Source: Metabacillus litoralis
GTDB lineage: Bacteria > Bacillota > Bacilli > Bacillales > Bacillaceae
Length of the DNA: 64,000 nucleotides
Reading direction: 5' to 3'
Assembly (NCBI RefSeq): GCF_003667825.1
Contig: NZ_CP033043.1
Coordinates: 125,001 to 189,000 of the forward strand
Shown here: positions 37,304-48,300 of the stretch, one piece after another
Numbering within the stretch: position 1 is the first letter of the stretch
Layout: each line of letters starts with the position of its first letter
Notes under the pieces: model-generated
Databases searched by the model: none
Told to the model about the DNA's origin: nothing
What the model saw: the letters and a program-made list of their open reading frames with translations, nothing else
Program-made: the position numbers and the translations under genes

Positions 37304-38834
37304 GGTGTTATTAGTTGATGATGAGAGAATTATTTTGGAGGGAATTTCAAGGATCATCAACTGGGGGGAATTGGGAACAAGTTTAATTGGTACAGCCAGA
37401 AATGGTTTGGAAGCCTATGACTTTATCATGAAAGAACAACCTGACATCGTGATATGTGACATTAAAATGCCAGGAATGAACGGACTTCAATTAGTAGAAA
37501 AAATGGCAGTAGAGAAACCTTCCATAAAGTTTATTATCTTGTCAGGCTTTAATGAATTTAACTATGCCAAACAAGCAATGGAATATGGAGTCAAGCATTA
37601 CTTATTAAAACCATGTAATGAAAATAGTATTATGGATGCTTTGAACAAAGTGATTGATGAACTGAAAAGAGATGCAAAGAGAGAGCAATTTCTATTAGAA
37701 ACAAAAAGTCGTCTCGATCAAGTACAGCCTTATGTAAAAAAGCAATTATTAAAAGAGTTTATCACAAGCAAGTTTGACAGCAATAGAGGAATACATTTTT
37801 ATGAAAAGCTATTAAGAGTGAATTTCGAAGAAGATTTTATAAGGTTAATTATCTTTCGTATAGAAGGTGATTATCATTATGAGCATATGTTTGTTATTGA
37901 AAACCTGGGTGAAGATCTTTTTTCAGAATCAGTCCTATCAACGAGTATAGGAGAAAATGTTCTCTTTCTTGTAAACGAGCAAGATTTTCATAATCTTCAG
38001 GAAAAAATTGAGCAATTAAGAGATCATTTTTTTGATATTTATAAAATGGATATGACGGTAGCAATAAGTGAAGTCGATTGTATTACACAAGTAAGAAGGC
38101 TTTATTTAGAAGCACTTGAATGTCTAGGGCATAGATTTTATTTAGGTGAAGGAAGCATCATTACGAAAAATGACATAACACATGAAAATCGAATAAATGA
38201 CTATGAATATGATGGTCAAAGTTTATGTTTGTTTATAAAATCGGGCAATTTAGAAAAAGTGGAAAGTGAAATTTCTCAATTTTTCAATGAGCTAACAGAA
38301 AGTAGATTATCAATTAGTTTAGTGCGTTCTTATGTGATGCAGATTTTTTTAGTGATGATTCAACAATCAGACTCAGTGAGCATGCAAAAATATATGGATA
38401 AAATGTCTGTGTTAGTAGATATGGATACAATCCAGCAAATGAAACATTTCTTTCTTTCTACAGCAAAAGAAATTACACAAGGTCACTATGAAAGACATAA
38501 ATCAAATCATTCAGCTGTTATTCATAAGATGATTGATCTTGTAGAAGAGAATATTGGAAATCCAGAGCTGTCCCTAAAGTGGGTGGCAAATAAGGTTTAT
38601 ATGAATGCGGACTATTTAGGTAAACTGTTTAAGCAAGAAACAGGGCAGAAGTTTTCAAGCTATGTTACACAAGAACGAATTAAGAAGGCGATTGAACAAA
38701 TTCAATTAATGGATGATGTAAAGGTATTTGCAATTGCTGAGATGATCGGATTCGGTGAAAATCCCCAATACTTTAGTCAGGTGTTTAAGAAGTTTACTGG
38801 ATATTCTCCGTCTGAATATAAAAAAGTAAATTAA
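37296..38834 (+). CDS. yesN: AraC-type response regulator, YesN-like
   Basis: 512 aa: receiver domain (residues 1-120; DIVICDIKMPGMNG with phospho-Asp, HYLLKPCNE) and two C-terminal AraC helix-turn-helix motifs (VANKVYMNADYLGKLFK; QYFSQVFKKFTGYSPSEYK). Its likely binding site is the conserved 35-bp direct-repeat element that I found at matching positions upstream of 39023, 43115 and 52236. The start overlaps the kinase gene, with GAGGTGGG just upstream. Confidence 0.87.
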   Translation: MYRVLLVDDERIILEGISRIINWGELGTSLIGTARNGLEAYDFIMKEQPDIVICDIKMPGMNGLQLVEKMAVEKPSIKFIILSGFNEFNYAKQAMEYGVKHYLLKPCNENSIMDALNKVIDELKRDAKREQFLLETKSRLDQVQPYVKKQLLKEFITSKFDSNRGIHFYEKLLRVNFEEDFIRLIIFRIEGDYHYEHMFVIENLGEDLFSESVLSTSIGENVLFLVNEQDFHNLQEKIEQLRDHFFDIYKMDMTVAISEVDCITQVRRLYLEALECLGHRFYLGEGSIITKNDITHENRINDYEYDGQSLCLFIKSGNLEKVESEISQFFNELTESRLSISLVRSYVMQIFLVMIQQSDSVSMQKYMDKMSVLVDMDTIQQMKHFFLSTAKEITQGHYERHKSNHSAVIHKMIDLVEENIGNPELSLKWVANKVYMNADYLGKLFKQETGQKFSSYVTQERIKKAIEQIQLMDDVKVFAIAEMIGFGENPQYFSQVFKKFTGYSPSEYKKVN

Positions 38835-38847
38835 TAGATTTGGGTAA

Positions 38848-38882
38848 AAGGGCTGTCTCTTTGAGTAGACAGTCCTTTTTTG
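38848..38882 (+). terminator. Terminator after the YesN-like gene
   Basis: AAGGGCTGTCT (38848-38858) with AGACAGTCCTT (38867-38877; one G-U pair) and a T-run. Confidence 0.85.
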
Positions 38883-38905
38883 TTTAAAAAAGTAGTAAGA
38901 GTTCA

Positions 38906-38987
38906 CTGTTTTTTAAACACTCTTATCTGTTTTTTACATTTTAATAGCTTTGTAAACCCTATAAAATAAAGGTTGTAAGCGTTAACA
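38906..38987 (+). promoter_or_regulatory. RG-I promoter A: AraC-type direct repeat, -10 and cre
   Basis: CTGTTTTTTA at 38906 and again at 38927 (21 bp apart) followed by ACATT form a 35-bp element (38906-38940). TATAAA follows 19 bp later (38960-38965). The same layout recurs at 43018-43077 and 51915-51974. Just downstream, TGTAAGCGTTAACA (38974-38987) is a perfect cre box, so CcpA would block this start. Confidence 0.75.
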
Positions 38988-39022
38988 AAGATTTCAAAGA
39001 ATGAATACAAGGGGGATGTTAA

Positions 39023-40330
39023 ATGAAGAAGTGGTTAGCAATTTTTATGTCGGTTTTTATGGTATTTACATTAGCTGCTTGTAGCGGTAGTACTTCTGGT
39101 GAATCTTCTTCAGACTCAGGTACGAAATCTGAAGGTGGTAAAGATGAGGAAGTAACACTTCGTATTGCTTGGTGGGGCTCCGAACCACGACACGATTACA
39201 CTCTAAAAGTAATCGAAATGTTTGAAAAGGAAAATCCAGGTATCAAAATTCAAGCAGAATATGCAAGCTGGGATGATTATTGGAAGAAGTTAGCACCTCA
39301 GGCATCTGCTCAACAATTACCTGATATTATTCAGATGGATCTTTCGTACTTTTCACAGTACGCTGAAAACGGTCAGTTAGCTGATTTATCGCCTTATGTT
39401 GGAAATCAAATTGATACAACGAATTTTACGGACAATTATATCAATGGTGGAAAACTTGATGACAAGTTATACGGCTTTAACTTAGGGGTTAACGTTGTTG
39501 GTTTCCATTATGATGAAGAATTATTAAAGAAAGCTGGAGTAGATTCTTTAGCTGAAGATTGGACTTGGGATGATTACAAGGAATTAGCAGCAAAAGCAAA
39601 AGATGCTGGAATATTTGTAGATACAACGATGAAAGCAGACGTATTCTTTAACTACTATTTAAGAACGCAAGGAAAATCATTATTCGGTAAAGATGGCGCA
39701 TCTTTAGGGTATGATGATGATCAAATGTTCGTTGATTTCTTTACGATGACATCTGATATCGTGAAAGATGGTGCAGCACCTACTCCTGACTACTTAGCTC
39801 AGTTAAAAGGTCTTGAAGATGATCCTGTTGTAAAACAAGAAGCAATTGGTATTTGGCAATGGTCAAATCAATTCGTAGGATTACAACAAGTTGCAAACAG
39901 ACCTTTGAAAATTCAAAACATGCCGGGGCCTAACACAAGTGACGGTTTATATTTGAAACCAAGTATGTTCTGGTCTGTTGCTGAAAACTCCGAGCATAAA
40001 GAAGCAGCAGCTAAATTTATCGATTTCTTTGTAAACAATGAGGAAGCAAACAAATTAATCTTAGGTGACCGTGGTATCCCTGGTTCATCTGTGGTGAAAG
40101 AAGCTCTTAAACCAGTACTTTCTCCTGAACAAGTTCAAGTGTTTGATAGTGTTGAGTGGGCTGAACAAAACAGCTCGGCATTTGATGGTCCAGATCCAGT
40201 TGGAGCAGGTGAAATTATTGAGATGCTAGACAGTTTATCAGAACAAATGAATTATGGTCAGTTAAAAGTAGAAGATGCAGCTAAACAATTTAGACAGCAA
40301 GCAGAAAGCATTTTAGCTCAAAATAAATAG
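39023..40330 (+). CDS. yesO: Sugar ABC transporter substrate-binding lipoprotein, YesO-like
   Basis: 435 aa. Lipobox LAAC gives Cys ~20. It is an extracellular solute-binding protein of family 1; RIAWWGSEPRHDYTLKVIEM is the start of the mature fold. It should capture rhamnogalacturonan oligosaccharides for the permeases at 40416 and 41321. AGGGGG lies before the ATG. A hairpin separates it from the permeases, likely letting the binding protein be made in excess. No ATPase gene is nearby; such importers use a shared MsmX-type ATPase in Bacillus. Confidence 0.88.
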   Translation: MKKWLAIFMSVFMVFTLAACSGSTSGESSSDSGTKSEGGKDEEVTLRIAWWGSEPRHDYTLKVIEMFEKENPGIKIQAEYASWDDYWKKLAPQASAQQLPDIIQMDLSYFSQYAENGQLADLSPYVGNQIDTTNFTDNYINGGKLDDKLYGFNLGVNVVGFHYDEELLKKAGVDSLAEDWTWDDYKELAAKAKDAGIFVDTTMKADVFFNYYLRTQGKSLFGKDGASLGYDDDQMFVDFFTMTSDIVKDGAAPTPDYLAQLKGLEDDPVVKQEAIGIWQWSNQFVGLQQVANRPLKIQNMPGPNTSDGLYLKPSMFWSVAENSEHKEAAAKFIDFFVNNEEANKLILGDRGIPGSSVVKEALKPVLSPEQVQVFDSVEWAEQNSSAFDGPDPVGAGEIIEMLDSLSEQMNYGQLKVEDAAKQFRQQAESILAQNK

Positions 40331-40338
40331 TGCTTAAT

Positions 40339-40377
40339 GACTGGATAGCTGATCAATTGTACGATCAGCTATCAGTC
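40339..40377 (+). other. Intra-operon hairpin between binding protein and permease genes
   Basis: GATAGCTGATC and GATCAGCTATC plus GACTG/AGTC make a ~15-bp stem with one bulge. No U-tract follows, so it is more likely an mRNA-stabilising or partial attenuation structure, common after binding-protein genes. Confidence 0.55.
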
Positions 40378-40415
40378 TTACTGCCAATTCAGTTCTGGAG
40401 AAAGGAAATGATTCT

Positions 40416-41315
40416 ATGAGTGCACGCGCTATGAAGCAAAGTGTAAAAGGCTATTTATTTATCAGTCCCTTTATCATTGGGTTTTTAGCGTTTACGTTTA
40501 TCCCAATCTTAACCTCATTATATTTTTCTTTTACAAAATATAATCTGTTTGCTCCCCCAACTTGGATTGGGCTTGAAAACTATAAAAAAATGTTTACAGC
40601 GGATCCAAGATACTGGCAATCTCTTAAAGTTACTCTTATCTATGTATTTGCAGGTGTTCCGCTACGTTTAGGATTCGCTCTTATGATCGCTATGATCTTA
40701 AATACAGCATCAAGAGCAGTTGGTTTATATCGCTCGTTGTTTTATTTACCCTCTTTAATAGGTGGTAGTGTAGCGGTAGCAATCATGTGGCGAAATATAT
40801 TTGGTGATGAGGGAATTGTTAACTTACTTTTAGGGTTTTTAGGTATTCCCGATGTTCGTTGGTTTGGCGATCCTACAGCTGCACTTTGGATGTTGATTTT
40901 ATTATCTGTATGGCAGTTTGGATCATCGATGCTAATTTTCTTAGCTGGATTGAAAAGCATTCCAGTAACATATTACGAGGCTGCAAGCGTAGATGGTGCA
41001 AGCCATTGGCAAAAGTTTACAAAAATAACACTGCCTATGCTAAGTCCAGTTATATTGTTTAACACAATTATGCAAACAATTGCTGCATTTATGACATTTG
41101 TACCTGCCTTTATTATTTCAAAGGGTACAGGTGGTCCGTTAGATGGTACACTTCTTTACTCACTCTATCTTTTCATTCAAGGCTTCGAATTTTTTAATAT
41201 GGGATATGCATCTGCAATGGCCTGGGTGATGTTAATTATTGTTGGACTATTAACTGCACTCATATTTTTCTCATCGAAGTATTGGGTTCACTATGAATCT
41301 GAGGGAGGGAAATAA
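40416..41315 (+). CDS. yesP: Sugar ABC transporter permease, YesP-like
   Basis: 299 aa, six membrane segments, with the binding-protein-dependent transport motif [20 protein letters not shown], which contacts the ATPase. MalF-type permease. It pairs with the gene 5 nt downstream. The substrate is inferred from the locus as rhamnogalacturonan fragments. GGAGAAAGG lies upstream of the ATG. Confidence 0.88.
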   Translation: MSARAMKQSVKGYLFISPFIIGFLAFTFIPILTSLYFSFTKYNLFAPPTWIGLENYKKMFTADPRYWQSLKVTLIYVFAGVPLRLGFALMIAMILNTASRAVGLYRSLFYLPSLIGGSVAVAIMWRNIFGDEGIVNLLLGFLGIPDVRWFGDPTAALWMLILLSVWQFGSSMLIFLAGLKSIPVTYYEAASVDGASHWQKFTKITLPMLSPVILFNTIMQTIAAFMTFVPAFIISKGTGGPLDGTLLYSLYLFIQGFEFFNMGYASAMAWVMLIIVGLLTALIFFSSKYWVHYESEGGK

Positions 41316-41320
41316 CTTTT

Positions 41321-42214
41321 ATGGAAACAAATACGAATGTAAAAACAGTCCCTCAAACAAAAGGGGTTTCTGTTCCTAAGATGAAAAAACCAAAATGGTG
41401 GATTTATCATATCCTGGTTGGCGGATTTGCTTTGTTAATGCTTTATCCTGTGATTTGGCTGTTAATGAGCTCCTTTAAACCAAGTGAAACAATCTTTGTA
41501 ACAGCACAATCTTTAATACCTGATCCTTGGATCTTAACTAACTTTAGTCAAGGCTGGGAAGGAATCGGTGGTAATTCATTTGGCGTTTTTATTAAAAACA
41601 CAGTAGTACTTGTTATTTTAACGATGATTGGTCAAGTCATATCATCTGCCTTTATCGCGTTTGGCTTCGCGAGATTAGAGTTTGTAGGGAAGAAGTTTTG
41701 GTTTGCGATTATGATGGTCACATTAATGCTACCTTATGAGGTTGTTATGATTCCGCAATACATTATTTTTTCTAAATTAGGATGGCTTGATTCAATTAAG
41801 CCGATTGCAGTACCTGCCTATTTCGGACATCCGTTTTTCATTTTTCTACTAGTCCAATTTATCAGGACTATCCCAAGAGAGCTTGATGAAGCAGCGACAA
41901 TTGATGGGTGTAGTACATTTAAAATCTTTTATAAGATTATCCTTCCATTAATTAGACCAGCTTTGGCTACAGCAGCAATCTTCTCGTTTTATTGGACTTG
42001 GGATAATTTATTAGGACCGGTTTTATATTTAAACAGCCCTGATAAATATACAGTTTCCATGGCATTAAATATGTTTTTAAGTAATGAAACTGTTTCAAAC
42101 TGGGGTGCCATGTTTGCGATGTCTATTGTCACATTAGTACCCGTATTCGTTGTTTTCTTCTTATTCCAAAGACATGTTGTGGAAGGGATCAGTACAAGTG
42201 GATTAAAGGGTTAA
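41321..42214 (+). CDS. yesQ: Sugar ABC transporter permease, YesQ-like
   Basis: 297 aa, six membrane segments, MalG-type, with the EAA loop [20 protein letters not shown]. It forms the transmembrane channel with the preceding permease. GAGGGAGGG overlaps the end of the upstream gene. A weak inverted repeat (GGGTTA / TAACCC, about 42207-42229) covers its stop codon. Confidence 0.88.
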   Translation: METNTNVKTVPQTKGVSVPKMKKPKWWIYHILVGGFALLMLYPVIWLLMSSFKPSETIFVTAQSLIPDPWILTNFSQGWEGIGGNSFGVFIKNTVVLVILTMIGQVISSAFIAFGFARLEFVGKKFWFAIMMVTLMLPYEVVMIPQYIIFSKLGWLDSIKPIAVPAYFGHPFFIFLLVQFIRTIPRELDEAATIDGCSTFKIFYKIILPLIRPALATAAIFSFYWTWDNLLGPVLYLNSPDKYTVSMALNMFLSNETVSNWGAMFAMSIVTLVPVFVVFFLFQRHVVEGISTSGLKG

Positions 42215-42279
42215 GCTAAAGTAGCTAACCCTCTAACACTTTTTATGAAAGTATTAAAAAAGGAATGGAGCGATTTAGA

Positions 42280-42942
42280 ATGGAGACTCATGGATTTTTA
42301 GGTGGTGTTCATAATGTATTAGAATGGATTTCAAGATTAGCGCTATTAAATATTTTATGGATCTTCTTTTCTATCCTTGGATTAGGGATTTTTGGTTTTT
42401 TTCCAGCAACGGCTGCTATGTTTTCGGTTGTGAGAAGGTGGTCATTAAGAGAAATGGACTTTTCCATCTTTTCAACCTTTTGGAAGGCATATAAAAAAGA
42501 GTTTATAAAAAGTAATATTCTTGGGATGATTCTCACATTGATAGGTATTGTACTCATAATAGATGTGTACTATCTGAAGCAGGCTTCCTTAACAATTCAA
42601 CAGCTATTATCCGTTCCTTTTTTAATTCTTTCTATTTTATTTTTATGTATGTTGCTTTATGTTTTTCCTATGTACGTACATTATGAGATGAAGGTCCTGC
42701 AAATTATAAAAAACTCTTTTTTTGTTATGATTATGAATCCATTATCAACTTTGATGATGCTAGTGTGTGGAGTCGGTTTGGTGATCTTGCTGTCTTTTGC
42801 TCCCCCATTACTTCTTATTTGCAGTGGGAATTTGTTAGCTCTTCTTATGACAAAGCCTGCAATGAATGCTTTTCAGAAAATTAATGTCAAGCAACAAGAA
42901 CGTATAGCACAAAATGGGAAGAGGCAGGATCTTGTCAATTAG
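42280..42942 (+). CDS. yesL: DUF624 (YesL-family) membrane protein
   Basis: 220 aa with about five hydrophobic segments. The N-terminal stretch ISRLALLNILWIFFSILG and FPATAAMFSVVRRW are typical of YesL. Members occur in almost every YesOPQ-type locus, but the molecular role is unknown. An ATG at 42265 is too close to AAGGA; GGAG lies 9 nt before the ATG at 42280, so I prefer that. It closes the first transport operon. Confidence 0.82.
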   Translation: METHGFLGGVHNVLEWISRLALLNILWIFFSILGLGIFGFFPATAAMFSVVRRWSLREMDFSIFSTFWKAYKKEFIKSNILGMILTLIGIVLIIDVYYLKQASLTIQQLLSVPFLILSILFLCMLLYVFPMYVHYEMKVLQIIKNSFFVMIMNPLSTLMMLVCGVGLVILLSFAPPLLLICSGNLLALLMTKPAMNAFQKINVKQQERIAQNGKRQDLVN

Positions 42943-42976
42943 GAATAATTGGTTCTTTTCAAGTAGACCTACTTAA

Positions 42977-44410
<1,434 letters not shown>

Positions 44411-44428
44411 TTAACGGAGGGGTTTTAC

Positions 44429-45463
44429 ATGCCAAAACTACAATTTGAGGAAGCAAACATAACTGAGTTGCTAGATAGAGTCGTCAAACGTACATTTGAA
44501 ATGGATTTTAGCTGGGATTGGCCGGGAGGTGTTGCTTTTTATGGTGTAGCAGCAGCGTATGAAGCAACGGAAAAACAAGAATATATTGATCTATTAAAGA
44601 ATTGGGTTGATGAGTGGCTAGAAGATGGTTTACCGAAACTTTCTATAAACGGAGTGTCGATCGGTCATTGTCTTATTACTTTGTACAATGTAACAGAAGA
44701 TGAAAAATATTTAACTGTTATAAAAGAGATGGCAGAATACCTTCAACATGATGCGCCACGTTTTGCTGATGGAATCTTTCAACATACAGTAAATTCAGTA
44801 AAGCATGTTTTTCCAGAACAGGCTTGGGTTGATACGATGATGATGGCAGGTTTATTTCTACTAAAAGTTGGTAGATTGCTAGACCGTGAAGATTACTTTA
44901 GGGATGGGCTGAAGCAATATCATGGCCATGAAGATTTTCTACAAGATCCTGTTACAAATCTTTATTATCATGGCTGGGACAATATTGCAAAAAATCATAT
45001 GTCATCAATCTATTGGGCTCGTGGTAATGGGTGGGCAGCATTGACGATGGCGAAAGCATTAGAGTTAGTTGATGTTCAAGATCCTTCTTACATGATTATT
45101 GACTGCTCGTTACGAGATCAATTAAGTGCGTTAGTGAGGCTTCAAGGTGAAAATGGATTGTGGCATACAATTGTTGATGATCCTTCTTCGTACTATGAAA
45201 TCTCGGGTTCATCAGCCATTGCAGCTGCTCTTCTTACTAGAGGAAGTCTTTATAATAAGTATATTCAAAAATCGATCGAGGGTATTGTCAACGAAATTGA
45301 AGAAGATGGAAAGGTCTCAAAGGTTTCAGCTGGAACAGCCGTTATGAATGATGCAGACGGATATAAAAATGTTCCGTATAAACGTATTCAAGGTTGGGGC
45401 CAAGGGTTAACACTCGTCTTTTTAGCCGAATTAGTGAAAAGTAATAAAAAGGTCTATAGCTAA
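44429..45463 (+). CDS. GH105 unsaturated rhamnogalacturonyl hydrolase (YteR/YesR-like)
   Basis: 344 aa, the length of YteR and YesR, with no signal peptide, so cytoplasmic. An alpha-barrel GH105 fold is indicated by WPGGVAFYGVAAAYEAT, the catalytic region AWVDTMMMAGLFLLK (Asp135, matching Asp143 of YteR) and YWARGNGWAALTMAKALE. It removes the unsaturated galacturonate left by the lyase, releasing L-rhamnose for the rha genes. GGAGGGG precedes the ATG. Which of YteR and YesR it corresponds to is not decided here. Confidence 0.9.
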   Translation: MPKLQFEEANITELLDRVVKRTFEMDFSWDWPGGVAFYGVAAAYEATEKQEYIDLLKNWVDEWLEDGLPKLSINGVSIGHCLITLYNVTEDEKYLTVIKEMAEYLQHDAPRFADGIFQHTVNSVKHVFPEQAWVDTMMMAGLFLLKVGRLLDREDYFRDGLKQYHGHEDFLQDPVTNLYYHGWDNIAKNHMSSIYWARGNGWAALTMAKALELVDVQDPSYMIIDCSLRDQLSALVRLQGENGLWHTIVDDPSSYYEISGSSAIAAALLTRGSLYNKYIQKSIEGIVNEIEEDGKVSKVSAGTAVMNDADGYKNVPYKRIQGWGQGLTLVFLAELVKSNKKVYS

Positions 45464-45496
45464 TGAGATGAAATGTCAGGGAGGAGGGCTGAAAAA

Positions 45497-46174
45497 GTGA
45501 CTGTTGATAAACAAACGATTTATATAGCAGGAGATTCTACTTCTGCTAGTTGTCCTGAGCAAGAGGCACCAATGGCTGGCTGGGGACAATTGTTTCACAC
45601 CTTTTTCATGAACACCATTAGAATTCGCAACGAAGCGATGGGAGGAAGAAGTTCTAATAGTTTTATAGAGGAAGGAAGATTTCAAGCTATTTTGGAACAG
45701 ATTCAGCCAGATGATTATTTATTTATTCAATTTGGCCATAACGATCAAAAGTCGTATGGAACAGAGCCTTATACCTCTTATCAGGAACATTTATCTCATT
45801 ATATTCTCGGTGCTCGGGAAAAGAAAGCGATTCCTATTTTACTAACTTCTGTCCAACGAAGGAAATTTTCCGCAGATGGAAAAATTGAGAATACATTAGG
45901 AGATTACCCAGATGCGATGAGGCAATTAGCAGCAAGGTTAGATGTACCTTTAATCGATATGTCGGCAAAAACGAAAGAACTATACGAACGGTTAGGGATA
46001 GAGGATTCTAAAAGATTATTCACAATTTTACTACCTAATGTTCATCATAATTATCCAGATGGGATTGAAGATAACACCCATTTTAGCGAAGTCGGAGCCC
46101 TAGAAATTGGGAAGTTGGTTATAGAAGGCATTAAGGAGCTTCAATTGCCTGTTGTTTCTCATTTAAAACAATAA
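45497..46174 (+). CDS. Rhamnogalacturonan acetylesterase, SGNH family (RhgT/YesT-like)
   Basis: 225 aa SGNH hydrolase: block I IYIAGDSTSA (Ser14), block II Gly in NEAMGGRSSNSF, block III FIQFGHNDQK, block V DNTHFS (Asp/His). It strips acetyl groups from RG-I so that the lyase products can be cleaved. No signal peptide, so it acts inside the cell. The frame begins at 45473, but GGAGGAGG lies inside that stretch, 9 nt before the GTG at 45497, which I take as start. It lies 10-34 nt after the GH105 gene. Confidence 0.9.
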   Translation: MTVDKQTIYIAGDSTSASCPEQEAPMAGWGQLFHTFFMNTIRIRNEAMGGRSSNSFIEEGRFQAILEQIQPDDYLFIQFGHNDQKSYGTEPYTSYQEHLSHYILGAREKKAIPILLTSVQRRKFSADGKIENTLGDYPDAMRQLAARLDVPLIDMSAKTKELYERLGIEDSKRLFTILLPNVHHNYPDGIEDNTHFSEVGALEIGKLVIEGIKELQLPVVSHLKQ

Positions 46175-46178
46175 TTTT

Positions 46179-46203
46179 AAACCACGTTTTCGTGGTTTTT
46201 ACT
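46179..46203 (+). terminator. Terminator after the acetylesterase gene
   Basis: AACCACG / CGTGGTT with a 4-nt loop and T-run. The GH42 gene starts about 80 nt later; I saw no strong promoter between, so partial read-through is possible. Confidence 0.75.
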
Positions 46204-46286
46204 TTTTAGAAATGATGGATTAAGAAGAAATAAAACACACCAGTCTAAGAAAGAAGAAAAAATTCTTATAGTAGGAGTTCGGTAGA

Positions 46287-48272
46287 ATGAGAAAAAAATT
46301 ATATCATGGTGCAGCGTATTACCCTGAACTATGGAATGAAGAAGCGATTGAAGAAGATCTAAAGCTGATGGTTGAAGCAGGCATTAATGTTGTTAGAATA
46401 GGTGAATTTGCTTGGTCTTCAATGGAAAAGGAAGAGGGAAAGATAGAGCTTGATTTTTTTGTGGAAATCATCGAAAGACTTAATGAACATGGAATTGAGA
46501 CTGTGATGTGTACCCCAACACCGACACCACCTATCTGGTTAACTCATAATCATCCGGAGCGGATGTTTGTTGATGAAAATGGTCGTGTAATGGGACATGG
46601 ATCACGGCAGCATATTTGTACAAATAATGCTTACTTTCGTGAAAAAGCAGCGATTATTACGGAGGAAATCGCAAAGGCGGTTAGTCATCTTCCTGGTTTA
46701 ATAGCATGGCAGCTTGATAATGAGTTTAAATGCCATGTTAGTGAGTGTATGTGTGAAACTTGCAGAGGATTGTGGCATCAATGGTTGGAAGAGCGGTATG
46801 GAACAATTGATCATCTGAATGAAGCCTGGGGTACTCATATTTGGAGTCAATATTATCACCGATTTGAGCAAGTTCCTCAACCTGTTACAACACCGTTTCT
46901 TCATAATTCATCTTTGAAAACGATGTATCAACTATTTTCATATGAAAAAATAGCAGAATTTTCTGATGAACAAGCTGCCATTATCCGAAGATATTCACAA
47001 GCACCAATCACCCATAATAGCACTACATTTTTTCATGTTAATAATGAGAGATTATATGAAAACCTTGATTTTGCATCATTTGATACGTATGCAGAGAGAA
47101 AAAATTTCCATTCATATCTATTTAATTGTGATTTATGGAGAAATTTTAAATCTGGTCGAGATTACTGGATTATGGAAACAAGTCCTTCACACAGTGCATC
47201 ACTTGAAAGTCACGCAGCACCGCATCAAAATGGTTATTTAAAAGCTGAAGCAGTTGCAGCTTATGCATTAGGAGGAGAAGCATTTTGTTATTGGCTTTGG
47301 AGACAGCAGCGAACGGGCTGTGAACAACCACATGGATCGATAATCAGTGCCTGGGGGAAACCAACTGTTGGGTTTGAAAATGTTAAAGAGGTTGAAGCAG
47401 CTAGGAAGGAAATTCAATCTACTATTTTGACTTCAACACCTTTACAAGCAGAAGTAGCCATAACTTATTCAGATGTCGCGAAAGCCTTCTTAAAAACAGA
47501 GCCACATGCTGGTTTAGATTATCGGTCACTTGTCATTGATTTTTATGAAAAAATACTATCAGCAGGCTTCCATCGAGATCTTCTACCTGAGAATGCCAGT
47601 TTGCAAGGTTATAAACTATTATTCACACCCTTCATCCACTACCTATCAGAAAACTATCTGAAGAAAGCAAAAGCATTTGTTGAGAGTGGAGGTATTTGGA
47701 TTGTTGGCCCTCTTACTGGGGGAAGAACCGCCAACCATACAATTCATACTAATGCAGCGTTGGGCACATTAGAGAAATTTGCAGGTGTTGAAACTTTATA
47801 TACGTATCCAATGGATGGGACAGAGTCTAAAGGAGAATTTATGGGATCGGTAGCTCCGTTAAGCTTATGGAGCTCAGTTTTTGAACCTAAGGAAGCAGAA
47901 ATAGTCGGGAGAATACAAGACGGAATCTCAGAAGGTCATGCTTTTATAACTGAACATAAGCGTGGCAAAGGAAAAATAGTTATGCTTGGATCATTACCAA
48001 TTGGTGATGAAGGAGATATTTTACTGAAGAAATGTGTAACTCATTATGCGGAAGAAGCTAATGTTTTAGTAAAAACAGACGTTACAGAGGGAACAATTGT
48101 AGCACCAAGAGTGGGGGAAAAGGGTGAAATTCTTTGGGTGATTGTTAATATGGACGGCAAGGGGGGGGCTGTTACCCTTCCAAACGATGGAAAGGATGCT
48201 ATCACAGGAAGAATAGTTTCCGAGGGTAGATGCATCATCGGTCCATATGAACACAAAGTGATTCAACTCTAA
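46287..48272 (+). CDS. yesZ: GH42 beta-galactosidase (YesZ-like)
   Basis: 661 aa, typical GH42 length. N-terminal YYPELWNEEAIEEDL; acid/base Glu146 in WQLDNEFKCH; nucleophile Glu in WIMETSPSH near 295; and the Cys quartet of the GH42 zinc site (C111, C154, C156, C159). The second domain (~390-600) is the trimerisation domain. No signal peptide, so it trims galactose from imported galactan side-chain fragments. In B. subtilis YesZ is in the same RG-I cluster. GTAGGAG precedes the ATG. Confidence 0.92.
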   Translation: MRKKLYHGAAYYPELWNEEAIEEDLKLMVEAGINVVRIGEFAWSSMEKEEGKIELDFFVEIIERLNEHGIETVMCTPTPTPPIWLTHNHPERMFVDENGRVMGHGSRQHICTNNAYFREKAAIITEEIAKAVSHLPGLIAWQLDNEFKCHVSECMCETCRGLWHQWLEERYGTIDHLNEAWGTHIWSQYYHRFEQVPQPVTTPFLHNSSLKTMYQLFSYEKIAEFSDEQAAIIRRYSQAPITHNSTTFFHVNNERLYENLDFASFDTYAERKNFHSYLFNCDLWRNFKSGRDYWIMETSPSHSASLESHAAPHQNGYLKAEAVAAYALGGEAFCYWLWRQQRTGCEQPHGSIISAWGKPTVGFENVKEVEAARKEIQSTILTSTPLQAEVAITYSDVAKAFLKTEPHAGLDYRSLVIDFYEKILSAGFHRDLLPENASLQGYKLLFTPFIHYLSENYLKKAKAFVESGGIWIVGPLTGGRTANHTIHTNAALGTLEKFAGVETLYTYPMDGTESKGEFMGSVAPLSLWSSVFEPKEAEIVGRIQDGISEGHAFITEHKRGKGKIVMLGSLPIGDEGDILLKKCVTHYAEEANVLVKTDVTEGTIVAPRVGEKGEILWVIVNMDGKGGAVTLPNDGKDAITGRIVSEGRCIIGPYEHKVIQL

Positions 48273-48300
48273 CAAATACATGCAAAGGGGAAAAGGGAAA

